From an uncultured Oscillospiraceae bacterium (GTDB lineage Bacteria > Bacillota > Clostridia > Oscillospirales > Oscillospiraceae), in NCBI GenBank assembly GCA_934662925.1, contig CAKUKL010000065.1, positions 1-7,444 on the forward strand: a stretch of 7,444 nt of DNA, given 5' to 3'. Of this stretch, positions 1 through 7,119 are shown piece by piece. Positions within the stretch are counted from its first letter, which is position 1; every line of letters begins with the position of its first letter. Position numbers and translations under genes: made by a program. Under the pieces are notes generated by a model, which was given only the letters and a program-made list of their open reading frames with translations, did no database searches and was not told the DNA's origin.

Positions 1-173
1 GCCCGGATGAGGAACCGGAAGCAGAGCCCCACCGGAACGATGATGGCGATGGCCTGCAAAAAAGGAGACGGGTCCTCGTGGTAAAACAGCGCCACGAACA
101 ACGGGATCAGTAGAGACGCGGCTTCCACCAGCAGGGTGGAGCCGGTAATGCGGATGACCAGCTTGAAATTCAT
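1..173 (-). CDS. trkH: Trk/Ktr-type potassium uptake membrane subunit, N-terminal 57 residues (cut by window edge)
   Basis: This is the start of an integral membrane potassium transporter of the TrkH/KtrB superfamily, whose pore subunit conducts K+ under control of the cytosolic TrkA subunit. Only 57 codons are visible. They read MNFKLVIRITGSTLLVEAAS, then a hydrophobic stretch (LLIPLFVALFY), a short acidic loop (HEDPSP) and a second hydrophobic stretch (FLQAIAIIVPVGLCF). This amphipathic start, first helix, HEDP-like loop and second helix pattern is what TrkH N-termini look like. The ATG lies two bases after the trkA stop codon. A GGAGG ribosome binding site at 180-184, inside the end of trkA, precedes it by 6 bases, so the two genes are almost certainly co-transcribed and translationally coupled. 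The selectivity-filter repeats lie outside the window, so TrkH cannot be told from KtrB by sequence alone; a two-domain TrkA partner favours TrkH. Confidence 0.85.
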   Translation of the reverse strand, partial: MNFKLVIRITGSTLLVEAASLLIPLFVALFYHEDPSPFLQAIAIIVPVGLCFRFLIR

Positions 174-175
174 GG

Positions 176-1561
176 TCAGCCTCCGATCCCGAAGGGATCC
201 GCGTAGATGGCGTTCAGATCCATAATGCCGCTGTCCTTGGCCACCACGATGGCGGTGTCGCCTTCCTGAAGGGAGGTGGAGCCTTCCGGGATGATGATGC
301 GTCCGGCCCGGACGATGACGGCGATGAGGAAGCCCTTTTTCAGCCGCAGGCTCTTCAGCGGGACGCCCAGATAGTGGGTGGTGGGCCCGGCCACGAACTC
401 CATGGCCTCGGCGTGGCCGTCGGCGATCTTGTAGAGGGCGTTCATAACGCTGCCCTTGGAATTCTGGATGCCGCGGACAGTCCGCAGGATTTGGTAGGCG
501 GTGGTGAGCTTGGGGGACACCACGGAGTCCAGTCCGGCGGAGCGGGCGATGCTGGCGTAGTTCTGGCGGCTGGACTTGGCCACCACCTTGGAAACGCCGT
601 TCTGATGGGCGTAGAGGGAGATGATGAGGTTGTCCTCATCCCGGTCGGTGAGGGCCACGAAGGCGTCGTTGGAGGTCATGCGCTCCTCGGTGAGCAGTTC
701 GGGATCGGCGCCGTCGCCGTGGATGACCAGACAACGGGGGAAGGACTCGGACAGCTGGCGGCAGCGGAGCTCATTGCGCTCCACCACCTTGCAGTCCATG
801 CCCAGATGGGTGAGAATGTCCAGCAGGTAATAGGCGATGCGTCCGCCGCCGATGATAAAGACGGAGCGGACCTTGTGGTTGTCCCGGCCCAGCAGGCGGA
901 ACAGCTGATGGATGCCGGCGGGGGTGCCGGCGGCGTACATTTTGTCCCCGAGGGCGGGCACGAAGCTGCCGTCCGGGATATAGACCTCGCCGTCCCGCTC
1001 CGCGGCGCAGAACAGGATGGGCAGCTCCCGGATGCGGGAGGACAGGGAAGACAATGCCCGGCCGCTCAGGCCGTCCCGCTCCTGTACGCGGAAGCTGACG
1101 ATTTCCACCTGCCCCCGGGCGAAGGTGTCGATGTTGGCGGCGGAGGGAAAGCGAAGCAGCCGGGAGATTTCCTCGGCTGTGGCAAACTCCGGGTTGATGA
1201 TCATGTTGATGCCAAGATCGTTTTTCAGCACCTGCACGTCAGACATATACTCAGTGCTCCGGACGCGGGCCACGGTGTAGGCGGCGCTCATCTGATGGGC
1301 GCAGTGGCAGCAGAGAATATTGATCTCGTCGGAATTGGTTGCGGCGATCAGGATGTCGGCGGCGGCCACGTTGGCTTCCCGCAGTACGGCCTGAGAGGCG
1401 CAGTTGCCCTTGGTGCACATGACGTCCAGCTGGTCGGATACCTTGGTGAGGATCTCGTCCCGGATATCAATGACGGTGACGCTGTGGCCCTCGTCGGCCA
1501 GATGCTCGGCCAGAGTCGTGCCGACCTTGCCCGCACCGGCAATGATGATATTCAAGTCCAC
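176..1561 (-). CDS. trkA: TrkA, NAD-binding regulatory subunit of the Trk potassium transporter
   Basis: TrkA is the cytosolic gating ring protein of the Trk K+ uptake system. It binds NAD(H) and nucleotides and controls the TrkH channel. The 461-residue product is close to the usual ~458 and has the duplicated RCK architecture. The first Rossmann (RCK_N) domain covers roughly residues 1-125, with glycine motif GAGKVG at 9-14 and an acidic residue D32 at the end of strand 2. The first TrkA_C domain is at about 140-225. The second Rossmann domain is at about 231-350, with the degenerate motif GGGRIA at 238-243 and E261. The second TrkA_C domain is at about 375-455. The motif SPKLTTAYQILRTVRG (349-364) is typical of the linker after the second RCK_N. 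The start is a GTG at 1559-1561. An upstream ATG at 1563-1565 is out of frame, and only a modest AGAGAG ribosome binding site is visible. trkH follows directly, and a promoter lies at 1594-1622. Confidence 0.95.
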   Translation of the reverse strand: MDLNIIIAGAGKVGTTLAEHLADEGHSVTVIDIRDEILTKVSDQLDVMCTKGNCASQAVLREANVAAADILIAATNSDEINILCCHCAHQMSAAYTVARVRSTEYMSDVQVLKNDLGINMIINPEFATAEEISRLLRFPSAANIDTFARGQVEIVSFRVQERDGLSGRALSSLSSRIRELPILFCAAERDGEVYIPDGSFVPALGDKMYAAGTPAGIHQLFRLLGRDNHKVRSVFIIGGGRIAYYLLDILTHLGMDCKVVERNELRCRQLSESFPRCLVIHGDGADPELLTEERMTSNDAFVALTDRDEDNLIISLYAHQNGVSKVVAKSSRQNYASIARSAGLDSVVSPKLTTAYQILRTVRGIQNSKGSVMNALYKIADGHAEAMEFVAGPTTHYLGVPLKSLRLKKGFLIAVIVRAGRIIIPEGSTSLQEGDTAIVVAKDSGIMDLNAIYADPFGIGG

Positions 1562-1593
1562 TCATCTCTCTTTCGGATAATTGAAGCGTGTCT

Positions 1594-1622
1594 ATTGTAA
1601 TGGAGCGCGGCGCAAAAAGCAA
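1594..1622 (-). promoter_or_regulatory. Sigma-70 type promoter of the trkA-trkH operon
   Basis: Read on the minus strand, a -35 box TTGCTT (1622-1617) and a -10 box TACAAT (1599-1594) are separated by exactly 17 bases. Transcription would begin near 1587, giving a leader of about 26 bases before the trkA GTG. The boxes match the consensus at 4/6 and 5/6. Assigned from pattern only. Confidence 0.6.
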
Positions 1623-1651
1623 GAGCGAAAGCGCCTTGGGCCGTCACGTTC

Positions 1652-1680
1652 TTGCGTTTTTACAGGCCATATCATATAAT
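1652..1680 (+). promoter_or_regulatory. Sigma-70 type promoter of udp
   Basis: A -35 box TTGCGT (1652-1657) and a perfect -10 box TATAAT (1675-1680) are separated by 17 bases. Transcription would start around 1687, about 25 bases before the chosen udp ATG. An in-frame TTG at 1652 that could extend the udp reading frame is itself the -35 box. The in-frame ATG at 1682 sits at or before the expected transcription start. Both are therefore unlikely translation starts. Confidence 0.7.
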
Positions 1681-1698
1681 AATGAAAAATCATACTGC

Positions 1699-1704
1699 GG
1701 AGGG
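1699..1704 (+). promoter_or_regulatory. Ribosome binding site that fixes the udp start
   Basis: GGAGGG lies 7 bases before the ATG at 1712. No comparable site precedes the two other in-frame candidates, TTG 1652 and ATG 1682. Confidence 0.75.
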
Positions 1705-1711
1705 CTGCCGA

Positions 1712-2482
1712 ATGATCGCAACGGAACGCCAGTACCATATCAACTGCCTGCCCGGAGAGGTGGGGCGCTACTGCATCCTCCCGGGAGACCCGGGCCGGTG
1801 CGAAAAGATCGCCCGGTATTTTGACAATGCTGTTCATGTGACCACTAACCGGGAATTTGTGACCTATACCGGAACGCTGCTGGGCGAAAGGGTGAGCGTG
1901 GTGTCCACCGGAATCGGCGGGCCGTCCGCCGTTATCGCGCTGGAGGAGTTGACCGCCATCGGCGCGGATACCTTTGTCCGGGTGGGCACTTGCGGCGGCA
2001 TCAGGCTGGACGTCAAAAGCGGCGATCTGGTGGTGGCCACCGGCGCGGTGCGGATGGAGGGCACCAGCCGGGAGTACGCGCCCGTCGAGTATCCGGCGGT
2101 GCCGGACTATCAGGTGCTGTCCGCCCTGACGGACGCGGCCCGGGCCTCCGGGCGGAGCTGGCACGCCGGAGTCGTTCAGTGCAAGGACTCGTTCTACGGC
2201 CAGCACTCGCCGGGCCGGATGCCGGTATCCTACGAGCTGGAGCAGAAATGGGAGGCGTGGAAGCGCCTTGGGGTGCTGGCGTCCGAGATGGAGTCTGCGG
2301 CGCTGTTTGTGGCGGCAAACGCCCTCGGCGTGCGCTGCGGCTCCGTGTTCCATGTGATCTGGAATCAGGAGCGCAACGCCGCGGGGCTGGATCAGATCCG
2401 GGACGAGGATACGGACGCCGCCGTCCGCGCGGGAGTTGAAGCATTAAAGCTCCTTATCCGCCGGGACCGGGGCGAAGCGTAA
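1712..2482 (+). CDS. udp: Uridine phosphorylase (nucleoside phosphorylase family I)
   Basis: This cytosolic enzyme reversibly converts uridine and phosphate to uracil and ribose-1-phosphate in pyrimidine nucleoside salvage. The 256-residue product matches the ~253-residue E. coli enzyme along its length. Visible active-site elements, by family alignment from memory, are G25-D26 and R29 (PGDPGR, phosphate), R47 (NREF), S65-S72 (STGIGGPS), R90 and T93 (RVGTCGG, phosphate/ribose), F161-Q164 (FYGQ, uracil-contacting Gln) and E192-M193-E194 (EMES, ribose). The Arg that in E. coli Udp sits two residues after this Gln is not there (QHS instead of QER); R169 in the nearby SPGRM motif might replace it, which is inference. 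The start is set by the ribosome binding site at 1699-1704 and the promoter at 1652-1680. The gene appears monocistronic, ending 7 bases before a strong hairpin. Activity on other nucleosides cannot be excluded. Confidence 0.92.
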   Translation: MIATERQYHINCLPGEVGRYCILPGDPGRCEKIARYFDNAVHVTTNREFVTYTGTLLGERVSVVSTGIGGPSAVIALEELTAIGADTFVRVGTCGGIRLDVKSGDLVVATGAVRMEGTSREYAPVEYPAVPDYQVLSALTDAARASGRSWHAGVVQCKDSFYGQHSPGRMPVSYELEQKWEAWKRLGVLASEMESAALFVAANALGVRCGSVFHVIWNQERNAAGLDQIRDEDTDAAVRAGVEALKLLIRRDRGEA

Positions 2483-2489
2483 AAGGAAG

Positions 2490-2533
2490 AACGCCGGACG
2501 GAACAGGATTCAGTCTGTTCCGTCCGGCGTTTT
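2490..2533 (+). terminator. Intrinsic terminator of udp, possibly bidirectional
   Basis: A perfect 17-bp inverted repeat pairs 2490-2506 with 2515-2531 around an 8-base loop (GATTCAGT). It starts 7 bases after the udp stop and its right arm runs into TTTT (2530-2533). In the opposite direction the stem is followed by CTTCCTTTT, so it could also stop transcription of the convergent small gene, whose stop codon (2510-2512) falls within the loop. Confidence 0.85.
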
Positions 2534-2707
2534 CGTATTCCCGGGGGCGCTGAGGGCCAGCAGGGCCAGATCATCGCCGATGACGGTGAACAGCGCCGCC
2601 AGCAGGGCCAGTTCGTCGGCGCTTTTGCCCTGCGCGATGGCGGCGGAGACCGCCGTGGCCGCGGCCAGCAGTGCGTTCCCCTCGGCCGGTGTCAGGGCAG
2701 AGCGCAA
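2510..2707 (-). CDS. Small Ala/Leu-rich protein of unknown function (65 aa)
   Basis: I cannot assign a function. The 65-residue product is mostly predicted helical and strongly Ala/Leu-rich. A central helix pair is split by a GKSADE turn (residues 27-32), followed by the run LALLAALFTVIGDDLALLAL and a polar tail ending NTKTPDGTD. From memory this pattern (Ala-rich helix, small charged turn, L..LF..IGD.LA) recalls small uncharacterised helical proteins common in clostridia; I cannot confirm a family. The start is a TTG at 2705-2707, preceded by GAGGT (2716-2720) at 8 bases. No ATG occurs upstream in frame before a stop at 2747-2749. The last dozen codons form the right arm of the udp terminator, so the hydrophilic tail may be dictated by that hairpin rather than selected as protein. 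A -10-like TAGAAT lies at 2749-2744, but no good -35 is visible. It is not obviously secreted or membrane inserted. Confidence 0.55.
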   Translation of the reverse strand: MRSALTPAEGNALLAAATAVSAAIAQGKSADELALLAALFTVIGDDLALLALSAPGNTKTPDGTD

Positions 2708-2777
2708 CGGCGCACACCTCGCTTTGCGGAAAAGCTGCGACCCATTCTATGCGGGAGAAACGGGCGTGGGGACGAAG

Positions 2778-2805
2778 AAGCGGCAGGGCCTTGGCCCCGC
2801 CGCTT
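2778..2805 (-). terminator. Probable terminator hairpin after the activase operon
   Basis: Inverted repeat: 2778-2790 (AAGCGGCAGGGCC) pairs with 2793-2805 (GGCCCCGCCGCTT), with one mismatch and a very short loop. It lies 18 bases past the stop codon of the 434-residue gene. On the minus strand it is followed by only a weak T tract (CTTCGTC). On the plus strand it is followed by TTTTA, so it may act better against plus-strand read-through. Partial read-through into the small gene at 2707-2510 is possible. Confidence 0.55.
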
Positions 2806-2823
2806 TTATCCTCTGCTTTTTTG

Positions 2824-4128
2824 TTACACCACGCCCGCCGGTTCCTTTTCGGCTTCGACGGCGCGCTCCTGCTTGGCCAGCGCCTTGGCGTTGGCCAGCA
2901 TGAGCTTGATGCGGTTCTCCTGATTGATCTTGGTGGCGCCGGGGTCGTAGTCGATGGCCACGATGTTGGAGTTGGGGTAGTCGTCCTTCAGACGGCGGAT
3001 CATGCCCTTGCCCACGATGTGGTTGGGCAGGCAGCCGAAGGGCTGGGCGCAGACGATGTTGGGCACTCCGGCGTGGATGAGCTCCAGCATCTCGCCGGTG
3101 AGCAGCCAGCCCTCGCCCATCTTGTTGCCGTCGCCCAGATAGCCGTGGACCAGCTTGTGCATGCCCTCAAAGGGGCCGGGGCGGCGGAACCGGGTGTTGG
3201 AGATGGCGGCGATCATGTCCCGCTGGCAGGCTTCAATGTATCCCATGAACATCTGGCAGACCTTCTTCTTCAGCAGGGAGCCGCCGTAGATGTCCACGTC
3301 CACCACGCGGTTGTAGATCTTGAAGATCATGAAGTCCGCAAGGCCGGGGACGACGACCTCCGCGCCCTCGCTGAGCAGAAAATCCTCCAGATTGTTGTTG
3401 CCCAGCGGGGAGAATTTCACATAGATCTCGCCCACCACGCCGACGCGGACCTTTTCCACGCTGTTGACGGGGATGGCGGCAAAGTCCCGGCAGATGTCGT
3501 CAAAGGCGGCGCGCATCTGCTTGCGGTTCATGCCCTTGCCCTTCTGGAAGCCCTCGATGAGCCGGTTCTGCCAGTGGTCGGTCATCCGGTCGGCGTCGCC
3601 GGGGTTGACCTCGTAGGGCCGGACCTGATTTGCGAGGCATACGATGAGGTCGCCGTACATCATGCCGTAAATGAGCTTGCGGATAAGGCTGACGGTGAGA
3701 CTGAAGCCGGGGTTTTTCTCCAGTCCGAAGGACACAGAGATGACCGGGACATAGTCCATGCCCGCCTTGGCCAGCGCCTTGCGCAGCAGGTGGATGTAGT
3801 TGGACGCCCGGCAGCCGCCGCCGGTCTGGGTGATGAACAGGGCCACCTTGTGGGGGTCGTAGCCCTCGTGCTTGATGGCGTCCATGAACTGGCCGATGAC
3901 CAGCAGGGCAGGGTAGCAGGTGTCGTTATGGACGTATTTCAGGCCCTCGTCCACCACCGCGCGGCCCGAGTTGTTGAGCTGCACCACCCGGTAGCCCTCC
4001 AGCTCCAGCAGCTGGCGGAACATGCCGAAATGGACGGGGAGCATCTGGGGCATGAGAATGGTGTACTCCTTCTTCATCTCCTTGGTGAAGAGCAGGCGGC
4101 CATCCTTGTTATATACTAATTCAGCCAT
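2824..4128 (-). CDS. COG3581-like acyl-CoA dehydratase activase-related protein (C-terminal partner of a split activase)
   Basis: The 434-residue product resembles the C-terminal part of the ~1400-residue clostridial 'acyl-CoA dehydratase activase-related' proteins (COG3581, distantly related to the 2-hydroxyacyl-CoA dehydratase D/B subunits). Its exact reaction is unknown. Likely iron-sulfur ligands are the conserved-looking cysteines C71 (HNDTCYPALL), C106 (TQTGGGCRASNY), C360 and C366 (CAQPFGCLPNH). GEIYVKFSPLGNNN (233-246) and DYDPGATKINQENRI (393-407) are family-type motifs. No signal peptide or membrane segment is seen, so it should be cytosolic. The ATG at 4126-4128 is preceded by AAGGAG (4138-4143) at 9 bases. 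It lies 30 bases downstream of the 986-residue gene on the same strand, so the two should be co-transcribed and their products should work together. The alternating Cys positions suggest a metal-cluster electron acceptor or relay, which is inference. Confidence 0.85.
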   Translation of the reverse strand: MAELVYNKDGRLLFTKEMKKEYTILMPQMLPVHFGMFRQLLELEGYRVVQLNNSGRAVVDEGLKYVHNDTCYPALLVIGQFMDAIKHEGYDPHKVALFITQTGGGCRASNYIHLLRKALAKAGMDYVPVISVSFGLEKNPGFSLTVSLIRKLIYGMMYGDLIVCLANQVRPYEVNPGDADRMTDHWQNRLIEGFQKGKGMNRKQMRAAFDDICRDFAAIPVNSVEKVRVGVVGEIYVKFSPLGNNNLEDFLLSEGAEVVVPGLADFMIFKIYNRVVDVDIYGGSLLKKKVCQMFMGYIEACQRDMIAAISNTRFRRPGPFEGMHKLVHGYLGDGNKMGEGWLLTGEMLELIHAGVPNIVCAQPFGCLPNHIVGKGMIRRLKDDYPNSNIVAIDYDPGATKINQENRIKLMLANAKALAKQERAVEAEKEPAGVV

Positions 4129-4158
4129 GGTAAAGAACTCCTTCCGAGGGGTCTGAGA

Positions 4159-7119
4159 TCACGCGGACGCGCCGCCGGAGCGGGCGGCACGGCGGTTACG
4201 CTCCTCAATAGCGGCCATCAGGGAGCGGACGCGGATCTTGACGGCACCCAGATTGCTGATGTCGTCGATCTTCAGCTGGGTGTACAGCTTGCCGCCGCCC
4301 TCCAGAATGGAGCGTACCTCGTCGCCGGTGATGGCGTCGGTACCGCATCCGAAGCTGACCAGCTGGATGAGCTCCATATCCGGCTGCTCGCAGACATACC
4401 GGGCGGCATTGTACATCCGGGACTGGAACGTCCACTGGTTGAGCACCTTCCGGGGGGCGTAGCCCTCGTGGTAGGCCACGGCGTCCTCGCTGACGATGAC
4501 AAAGCCGAAGGAGGTGATGAGGTCGTTGATGCCGTGGTTGATCTCCGGGTCGATGTGATAGGGCCGTCCGGCCAGCACGATGATGGGACGGCCCTCTTTC
4601 CGGGCCTGTTCGATGTAGGCCGCGCCGGTGGCCCGGACGTCCTCCTTATAGGCGTCGTAAGCCTGATAGGCAGCCCGGATGGCGGGGACGGTTTCCTTCT
4701 TGGAGATGCCGAAGGTCTTCTCGAACCACTTGGAGCCGATTTTTTCGTAATCCTTCGGCCGGTGCAGGCCCACATAGGGGTCAAGGAACCGGACGGTCTT
4801 CAGCTCCGGCACGTTGGCGGCCAGCAGCTCGGGATAATAGGCTACCACCGGGCAGTTGTAGTGGTTGTCCGAGGTTTTTTCGTTGAAGTTGTAGGACATG
4901 CAGGGGTAAAAGATGGTGTCCACGCCCATCTCCACCAGAGCCTCCACATGGCCGTGGAGCAGCTTGGCTGGGTAGCACACCGTGTCGGAGGGAATGGTGC
5001 GCTGGCCCTTGATGTACAGCTTCCGGGAGGACTCGGGGGAGAGCACCACCTCGAAATTCAGCCGGGTGAACAGCTCGAACCAGAAGGGGAGGTTTTCGTA
5101 CATGTTCAGCCCGAAGGGGATGCCGATCTTTCCCCGGGAGCCGTCGCCGGTTCCGCAGCCCTCCATGGCCCGAAGCTTCTTATATTTGTAGTTGTAGAGG
5201 TCGGGCATTTCCACCTTGGCCTTGCCCAGCGGCCGGGAGCAGCGGTTGCCGGAGATGAACCGTCGCCCATTGTCGAAGGTGTTCACCGTCAGGGAGCAGT
5301 GGTTGGTGCAGAGGTTGCAGGTCACGGGCTTTGCGCTGTGGGAGAAGGACTGTAAGGCTTCAAGACTTAACAGGGAAGAACGCTCCAGCCCCATGTCCCG
5401 GGCGGCCAGTGCCGCGCCGAACGCGCCCATGATGCCGGCGATGGTGGGGCGGGTGACGTTGCGGCCCAGCTCCTGCTCGAAAGCCCGGAGCACCGCGTCA
5501 TTGTGGAAGGTACCGCCCTGCACCACGATGTGCTGGCCGAGGTCGTCGGCGTTGGCAGCGCGGATGACCTTATACACCGCGTTTTTGACGATGGAGATGG
5601 ACAGACCGGCGGAGATGTCCTCTACGCTGGCGCCGTCCTTCTGAGCCTGCTTGACGGAGGAGTTCATGAACACCGTGCAGCGGGAGCCGAGGTTCACCGG
5701 ATGCTTGGCAAACAGGCCGATCTTGGCGAAGTCTGCGATGGTGTAGCCAAGCGCCTTGGCGAAGGTCTCGATAAAGGAGCCGCAGCCGGAGGAGCAGGCT
5801 TCGTTGAGCATGATGGAGTCCACCGCGCCGTTGCGGATCTTGAAGCACTTCATATCCTGTCCGCCGATGTCGATGATGAAGTCCACGTCCGGGTTGAAGT
5901 GGGCGGCGGCGTTGTAGTGGGCCACCGTCTCCACAAGGCCCATGTCGCAGGAGAAGGCGTTTTTGATCAGGTCCTCGCCGTAGCCGGTGACGGCGGAGCC
6001 GCAGATGGTGATGCGGTCGCCGCAGAGCCTGTAGATCTCCCGGAGCTGCTCCAGCACGATGGCCACGGGATTGCCGAGGTTGGAGTGATAATAAGTATAC
6101 AGCAGGCCGCCGTCCGGCGTGATGAGGGCCATTTTCGTGGTGGTGGACCCGGCGTCGATGCCCAGATAGGCGTCGCCCTGATACGTAGAAATATCCACCT
6201 GCGGCGGGGTGGAGGCGTTGTGCCGGGCAATGAAGGTATCATATTCGGCCTCATTTTCGAAGAGGGGAGGCATGGTGTCTACCACCGAGACGCTGCCCCG
6301 GCTTTCTTCCAGCTTTTTCAGCAGCTCGTCAAAGGGCTGGGCCTCGTAATCGGTGGCGCAGATGGCCGCGCCCATGGCGGCGAAGCAGTCGCCGTCCTCG
6401 GGGAAGACGGCGTGGGCTTCGTCCAGCTGGAGCGTTTCCACAAAGCGCTGGCGCAGGCCCATGAGGAAGTGGAGGGGTCCGCCCAGAAAGACGATCTTGC
6501 CCTTGAGTTCCCGGCCCTGGGTCAGCCCGGCCACCGTCTGATCCACCACGGCCTGGAAGATGGACGCGGCCACGTCCTCCTTGCGGCCGCCCTGATTCAG
6601 GATGGGCTGGATGTCGCTCTTGGCGAACACGCCGCACCGGGAGGCGATGGGGTAGATCTTCTCGTGTTTCAGGCTCAGTTCGTCCAGCTCGTTTACCGTG
6701 ACGTTCATCAGGGTAGCCATCTGGTCGATGAAGGCGCCGGTGCCGCCGGCGCAGGAGCCGTTCATCCGCTCCTCCAGCGCACCGCCGAAGAAGATGATCT
6801 TGGCGTCCTCGCCGCCCAGTTCGATGACGGCGTCGGTGTCGGGGATATAGGTGTTGACGGCGGCGGCGGTGGCGTACACCTCCTGCACGAAGTTCAGCTC
6901 CGCGGCCTTGGCTACGCCCAGTCCGGCGGAGCCGGTGATGACCAGCCGGACGTCCTGCCCGGTGAGCATATCCCGGATGGAGCGCAGGGTCTCGCAGGCG
7001 CGCTCCCGGGCCTTTGAATAATGCCGCTCGTAGGAGCGGAAAAGCAGCTTGTTATCCTCATCCAGCACCACGACCTTGACGGTGGTGGAGCCGATGTCAA
7101 TGCCAACTCGCAGATTCAT
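4159..7119 (-). CDS. Double-ASKHA 2-hydroxyacyl-CoA dehydratase activase-type protein with DUF2229-like region
   Basis: Members of this group (BadF/BadG/BcrA/HgdC-type activators, COG1924, fused to COG3580/DUF2229) couple ATP hydrolysis to low-potential electron transfer from a [4Fe-4S] cluster. The physiological target of this fused version is unknown. The 986-residue product has ASKHA domain 1 at about 1-255: GIDIGSTTVK at 6-15, LGGEDAK at 101-107, and cysteines C123 (NGSCAGGTG) and C162 (SRCGVF), 39 residues apart as in the HgdC cluster pair. ASKHA domain 2 is at about 317-575: GIDAGSTTTK at 320-329, IGGQDMK at 418-424, and C442 (EACSSGC) and C481 (SRCTVF), also 39 apart. A four-cysteine motif follows (C601, C604, C608, C627; CxxCxxxC plus C). 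The DUF2229-like region is at about 665-960, with C715, C740 and C925. The ATG at 7119 is preferred because GAGGT (7132-7136) precedes it and MNLRVGIDIGSTT is a typical start. An in-frame ATG at 7140 lacks a ribosome binding site. The gene heads a two-gene operon. Confidence 0.93.
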   Translation of the reverse strand: MNLRVGIDIGSTTVKVVVLDEDNKLLFRSYERHYSKARERACETLRSIRDMLTGQDVRLVITGSAGLGVAKAAELNFVQEVYATAAAVNTYIPDTDAVIELGGEDAKIIFFGGALEERMNGSCAGGTGAFIDQMATLMNVTVNELDELSLKHEKIYPIASRCGVFAKSDIQPILNQGGRKEDVAASIFQAVVDQTVAGLTQGRELKGKIVFLGGPLHFLMGLRQRFVETLQLDEAHAVFPEDGDCFAAMGAAICATDYEAQPFDELLKKLEESRGSVSVVDTMPPLFENEAEYDTFIARHNASTPPQVDISTYQGDAYLGIDAGSTTTKMALITPDGGLLYTYYHSNLGNPVAIVLEQLREIYRLCGDRITICGSAVTGYGEDLIKNAFSCDMGLVETVAHYNAAAHFNPDVDFIIDIGGQDMKCFKIRNGAVDSIMLNEACSSGCGSFIETFAKALGYTIADFAKIGLFAKHPVNLGSRCTVFMNSSVKQAQKDGASVEDISAGLSISIVKNAVYKVIRAANADDLGQHIVVQGGTFHNDAVLRAFEQELGRNVTRPTIAGIMGAFGAALAARDMGLERSSLLSLEALQSFSHSAKPVTCNLCTNHCSLTVNTFDNGRRFISGNRCSRPLGKAKVEMPDLYNYKYKKLRAMEGCGTGDGSRGKIGIPFGLNMYENLPFWFELFTRLNFEVVLSPESSRKLYIKGQRTIPSDTVCYPAKLLHGHVEALVEMGVDTIFYPCMSYNFNEKTSDNHYNCPVVAYYPELLAANVPELKTVRFLDPYVGLHRPKDYEKIGSKWFEKTFGISKKETVPAIRAAYQAYDAYKEDVRATGAAYIEQARKEGRPIIVLAGRPYHIDPEINHGINDLITSFGFVIVSEDAVAYHEGYAPRKVLNQWTFQSRMYNAARYVCEQPDMELIQLVSFGCGTDAITGDEVRSILEGGGKLYTQLKIDDISNLGAVKIRVRSLMAAIEERNRRAARSGGASA

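Noticed and set aside
374..1600. 408-residue plus-strand open frame opposite trkA
   Set aside because: It is rich in Gly, Val, His and Asp with no recognisable domain, exactly the composition expected from the antisense of a GC-biased gene. trkA on the other strand is unambiguous.
1592..2353. 253-residue minus-strand open frame opposite udp
   Set aside because: It covers the divergent promoters and the udp coding sequence; composition is non-protein-like, and udp is certain.
2671..4119. 482-residue plus-strand open frame opposite the 434-residue gene
   Set aside because: Antisense shadow: low-complexity HAVDLVGVG-type composition, no ribosome binding site or known motif, and the minus-strand gene has clear family motifs.
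4129..4158. Possible frameshift or pseudogene break between the two activase genes
   Set aside because: The first gene ends in a natural stop after a charged tail (RNRRAARSGGASA). The second has its own ribosome binding site and ATG and an N-terminal extension, so this is a clean gene boundary rather than a broken fusion gene.
4468..5355. 295-residue plus-strand open frame within the activase gene
   Set aside because: Antisense shadow with no motifs. It overlaps the DUF2229-like region on the real strand.
5503..7017. 504-residue plus-strand open frame opposite the double-ASKHA gene
   Set aside because: Antisense shadow with the same biased composition. The minus strand encodes conserved ATPase motifs throughout.
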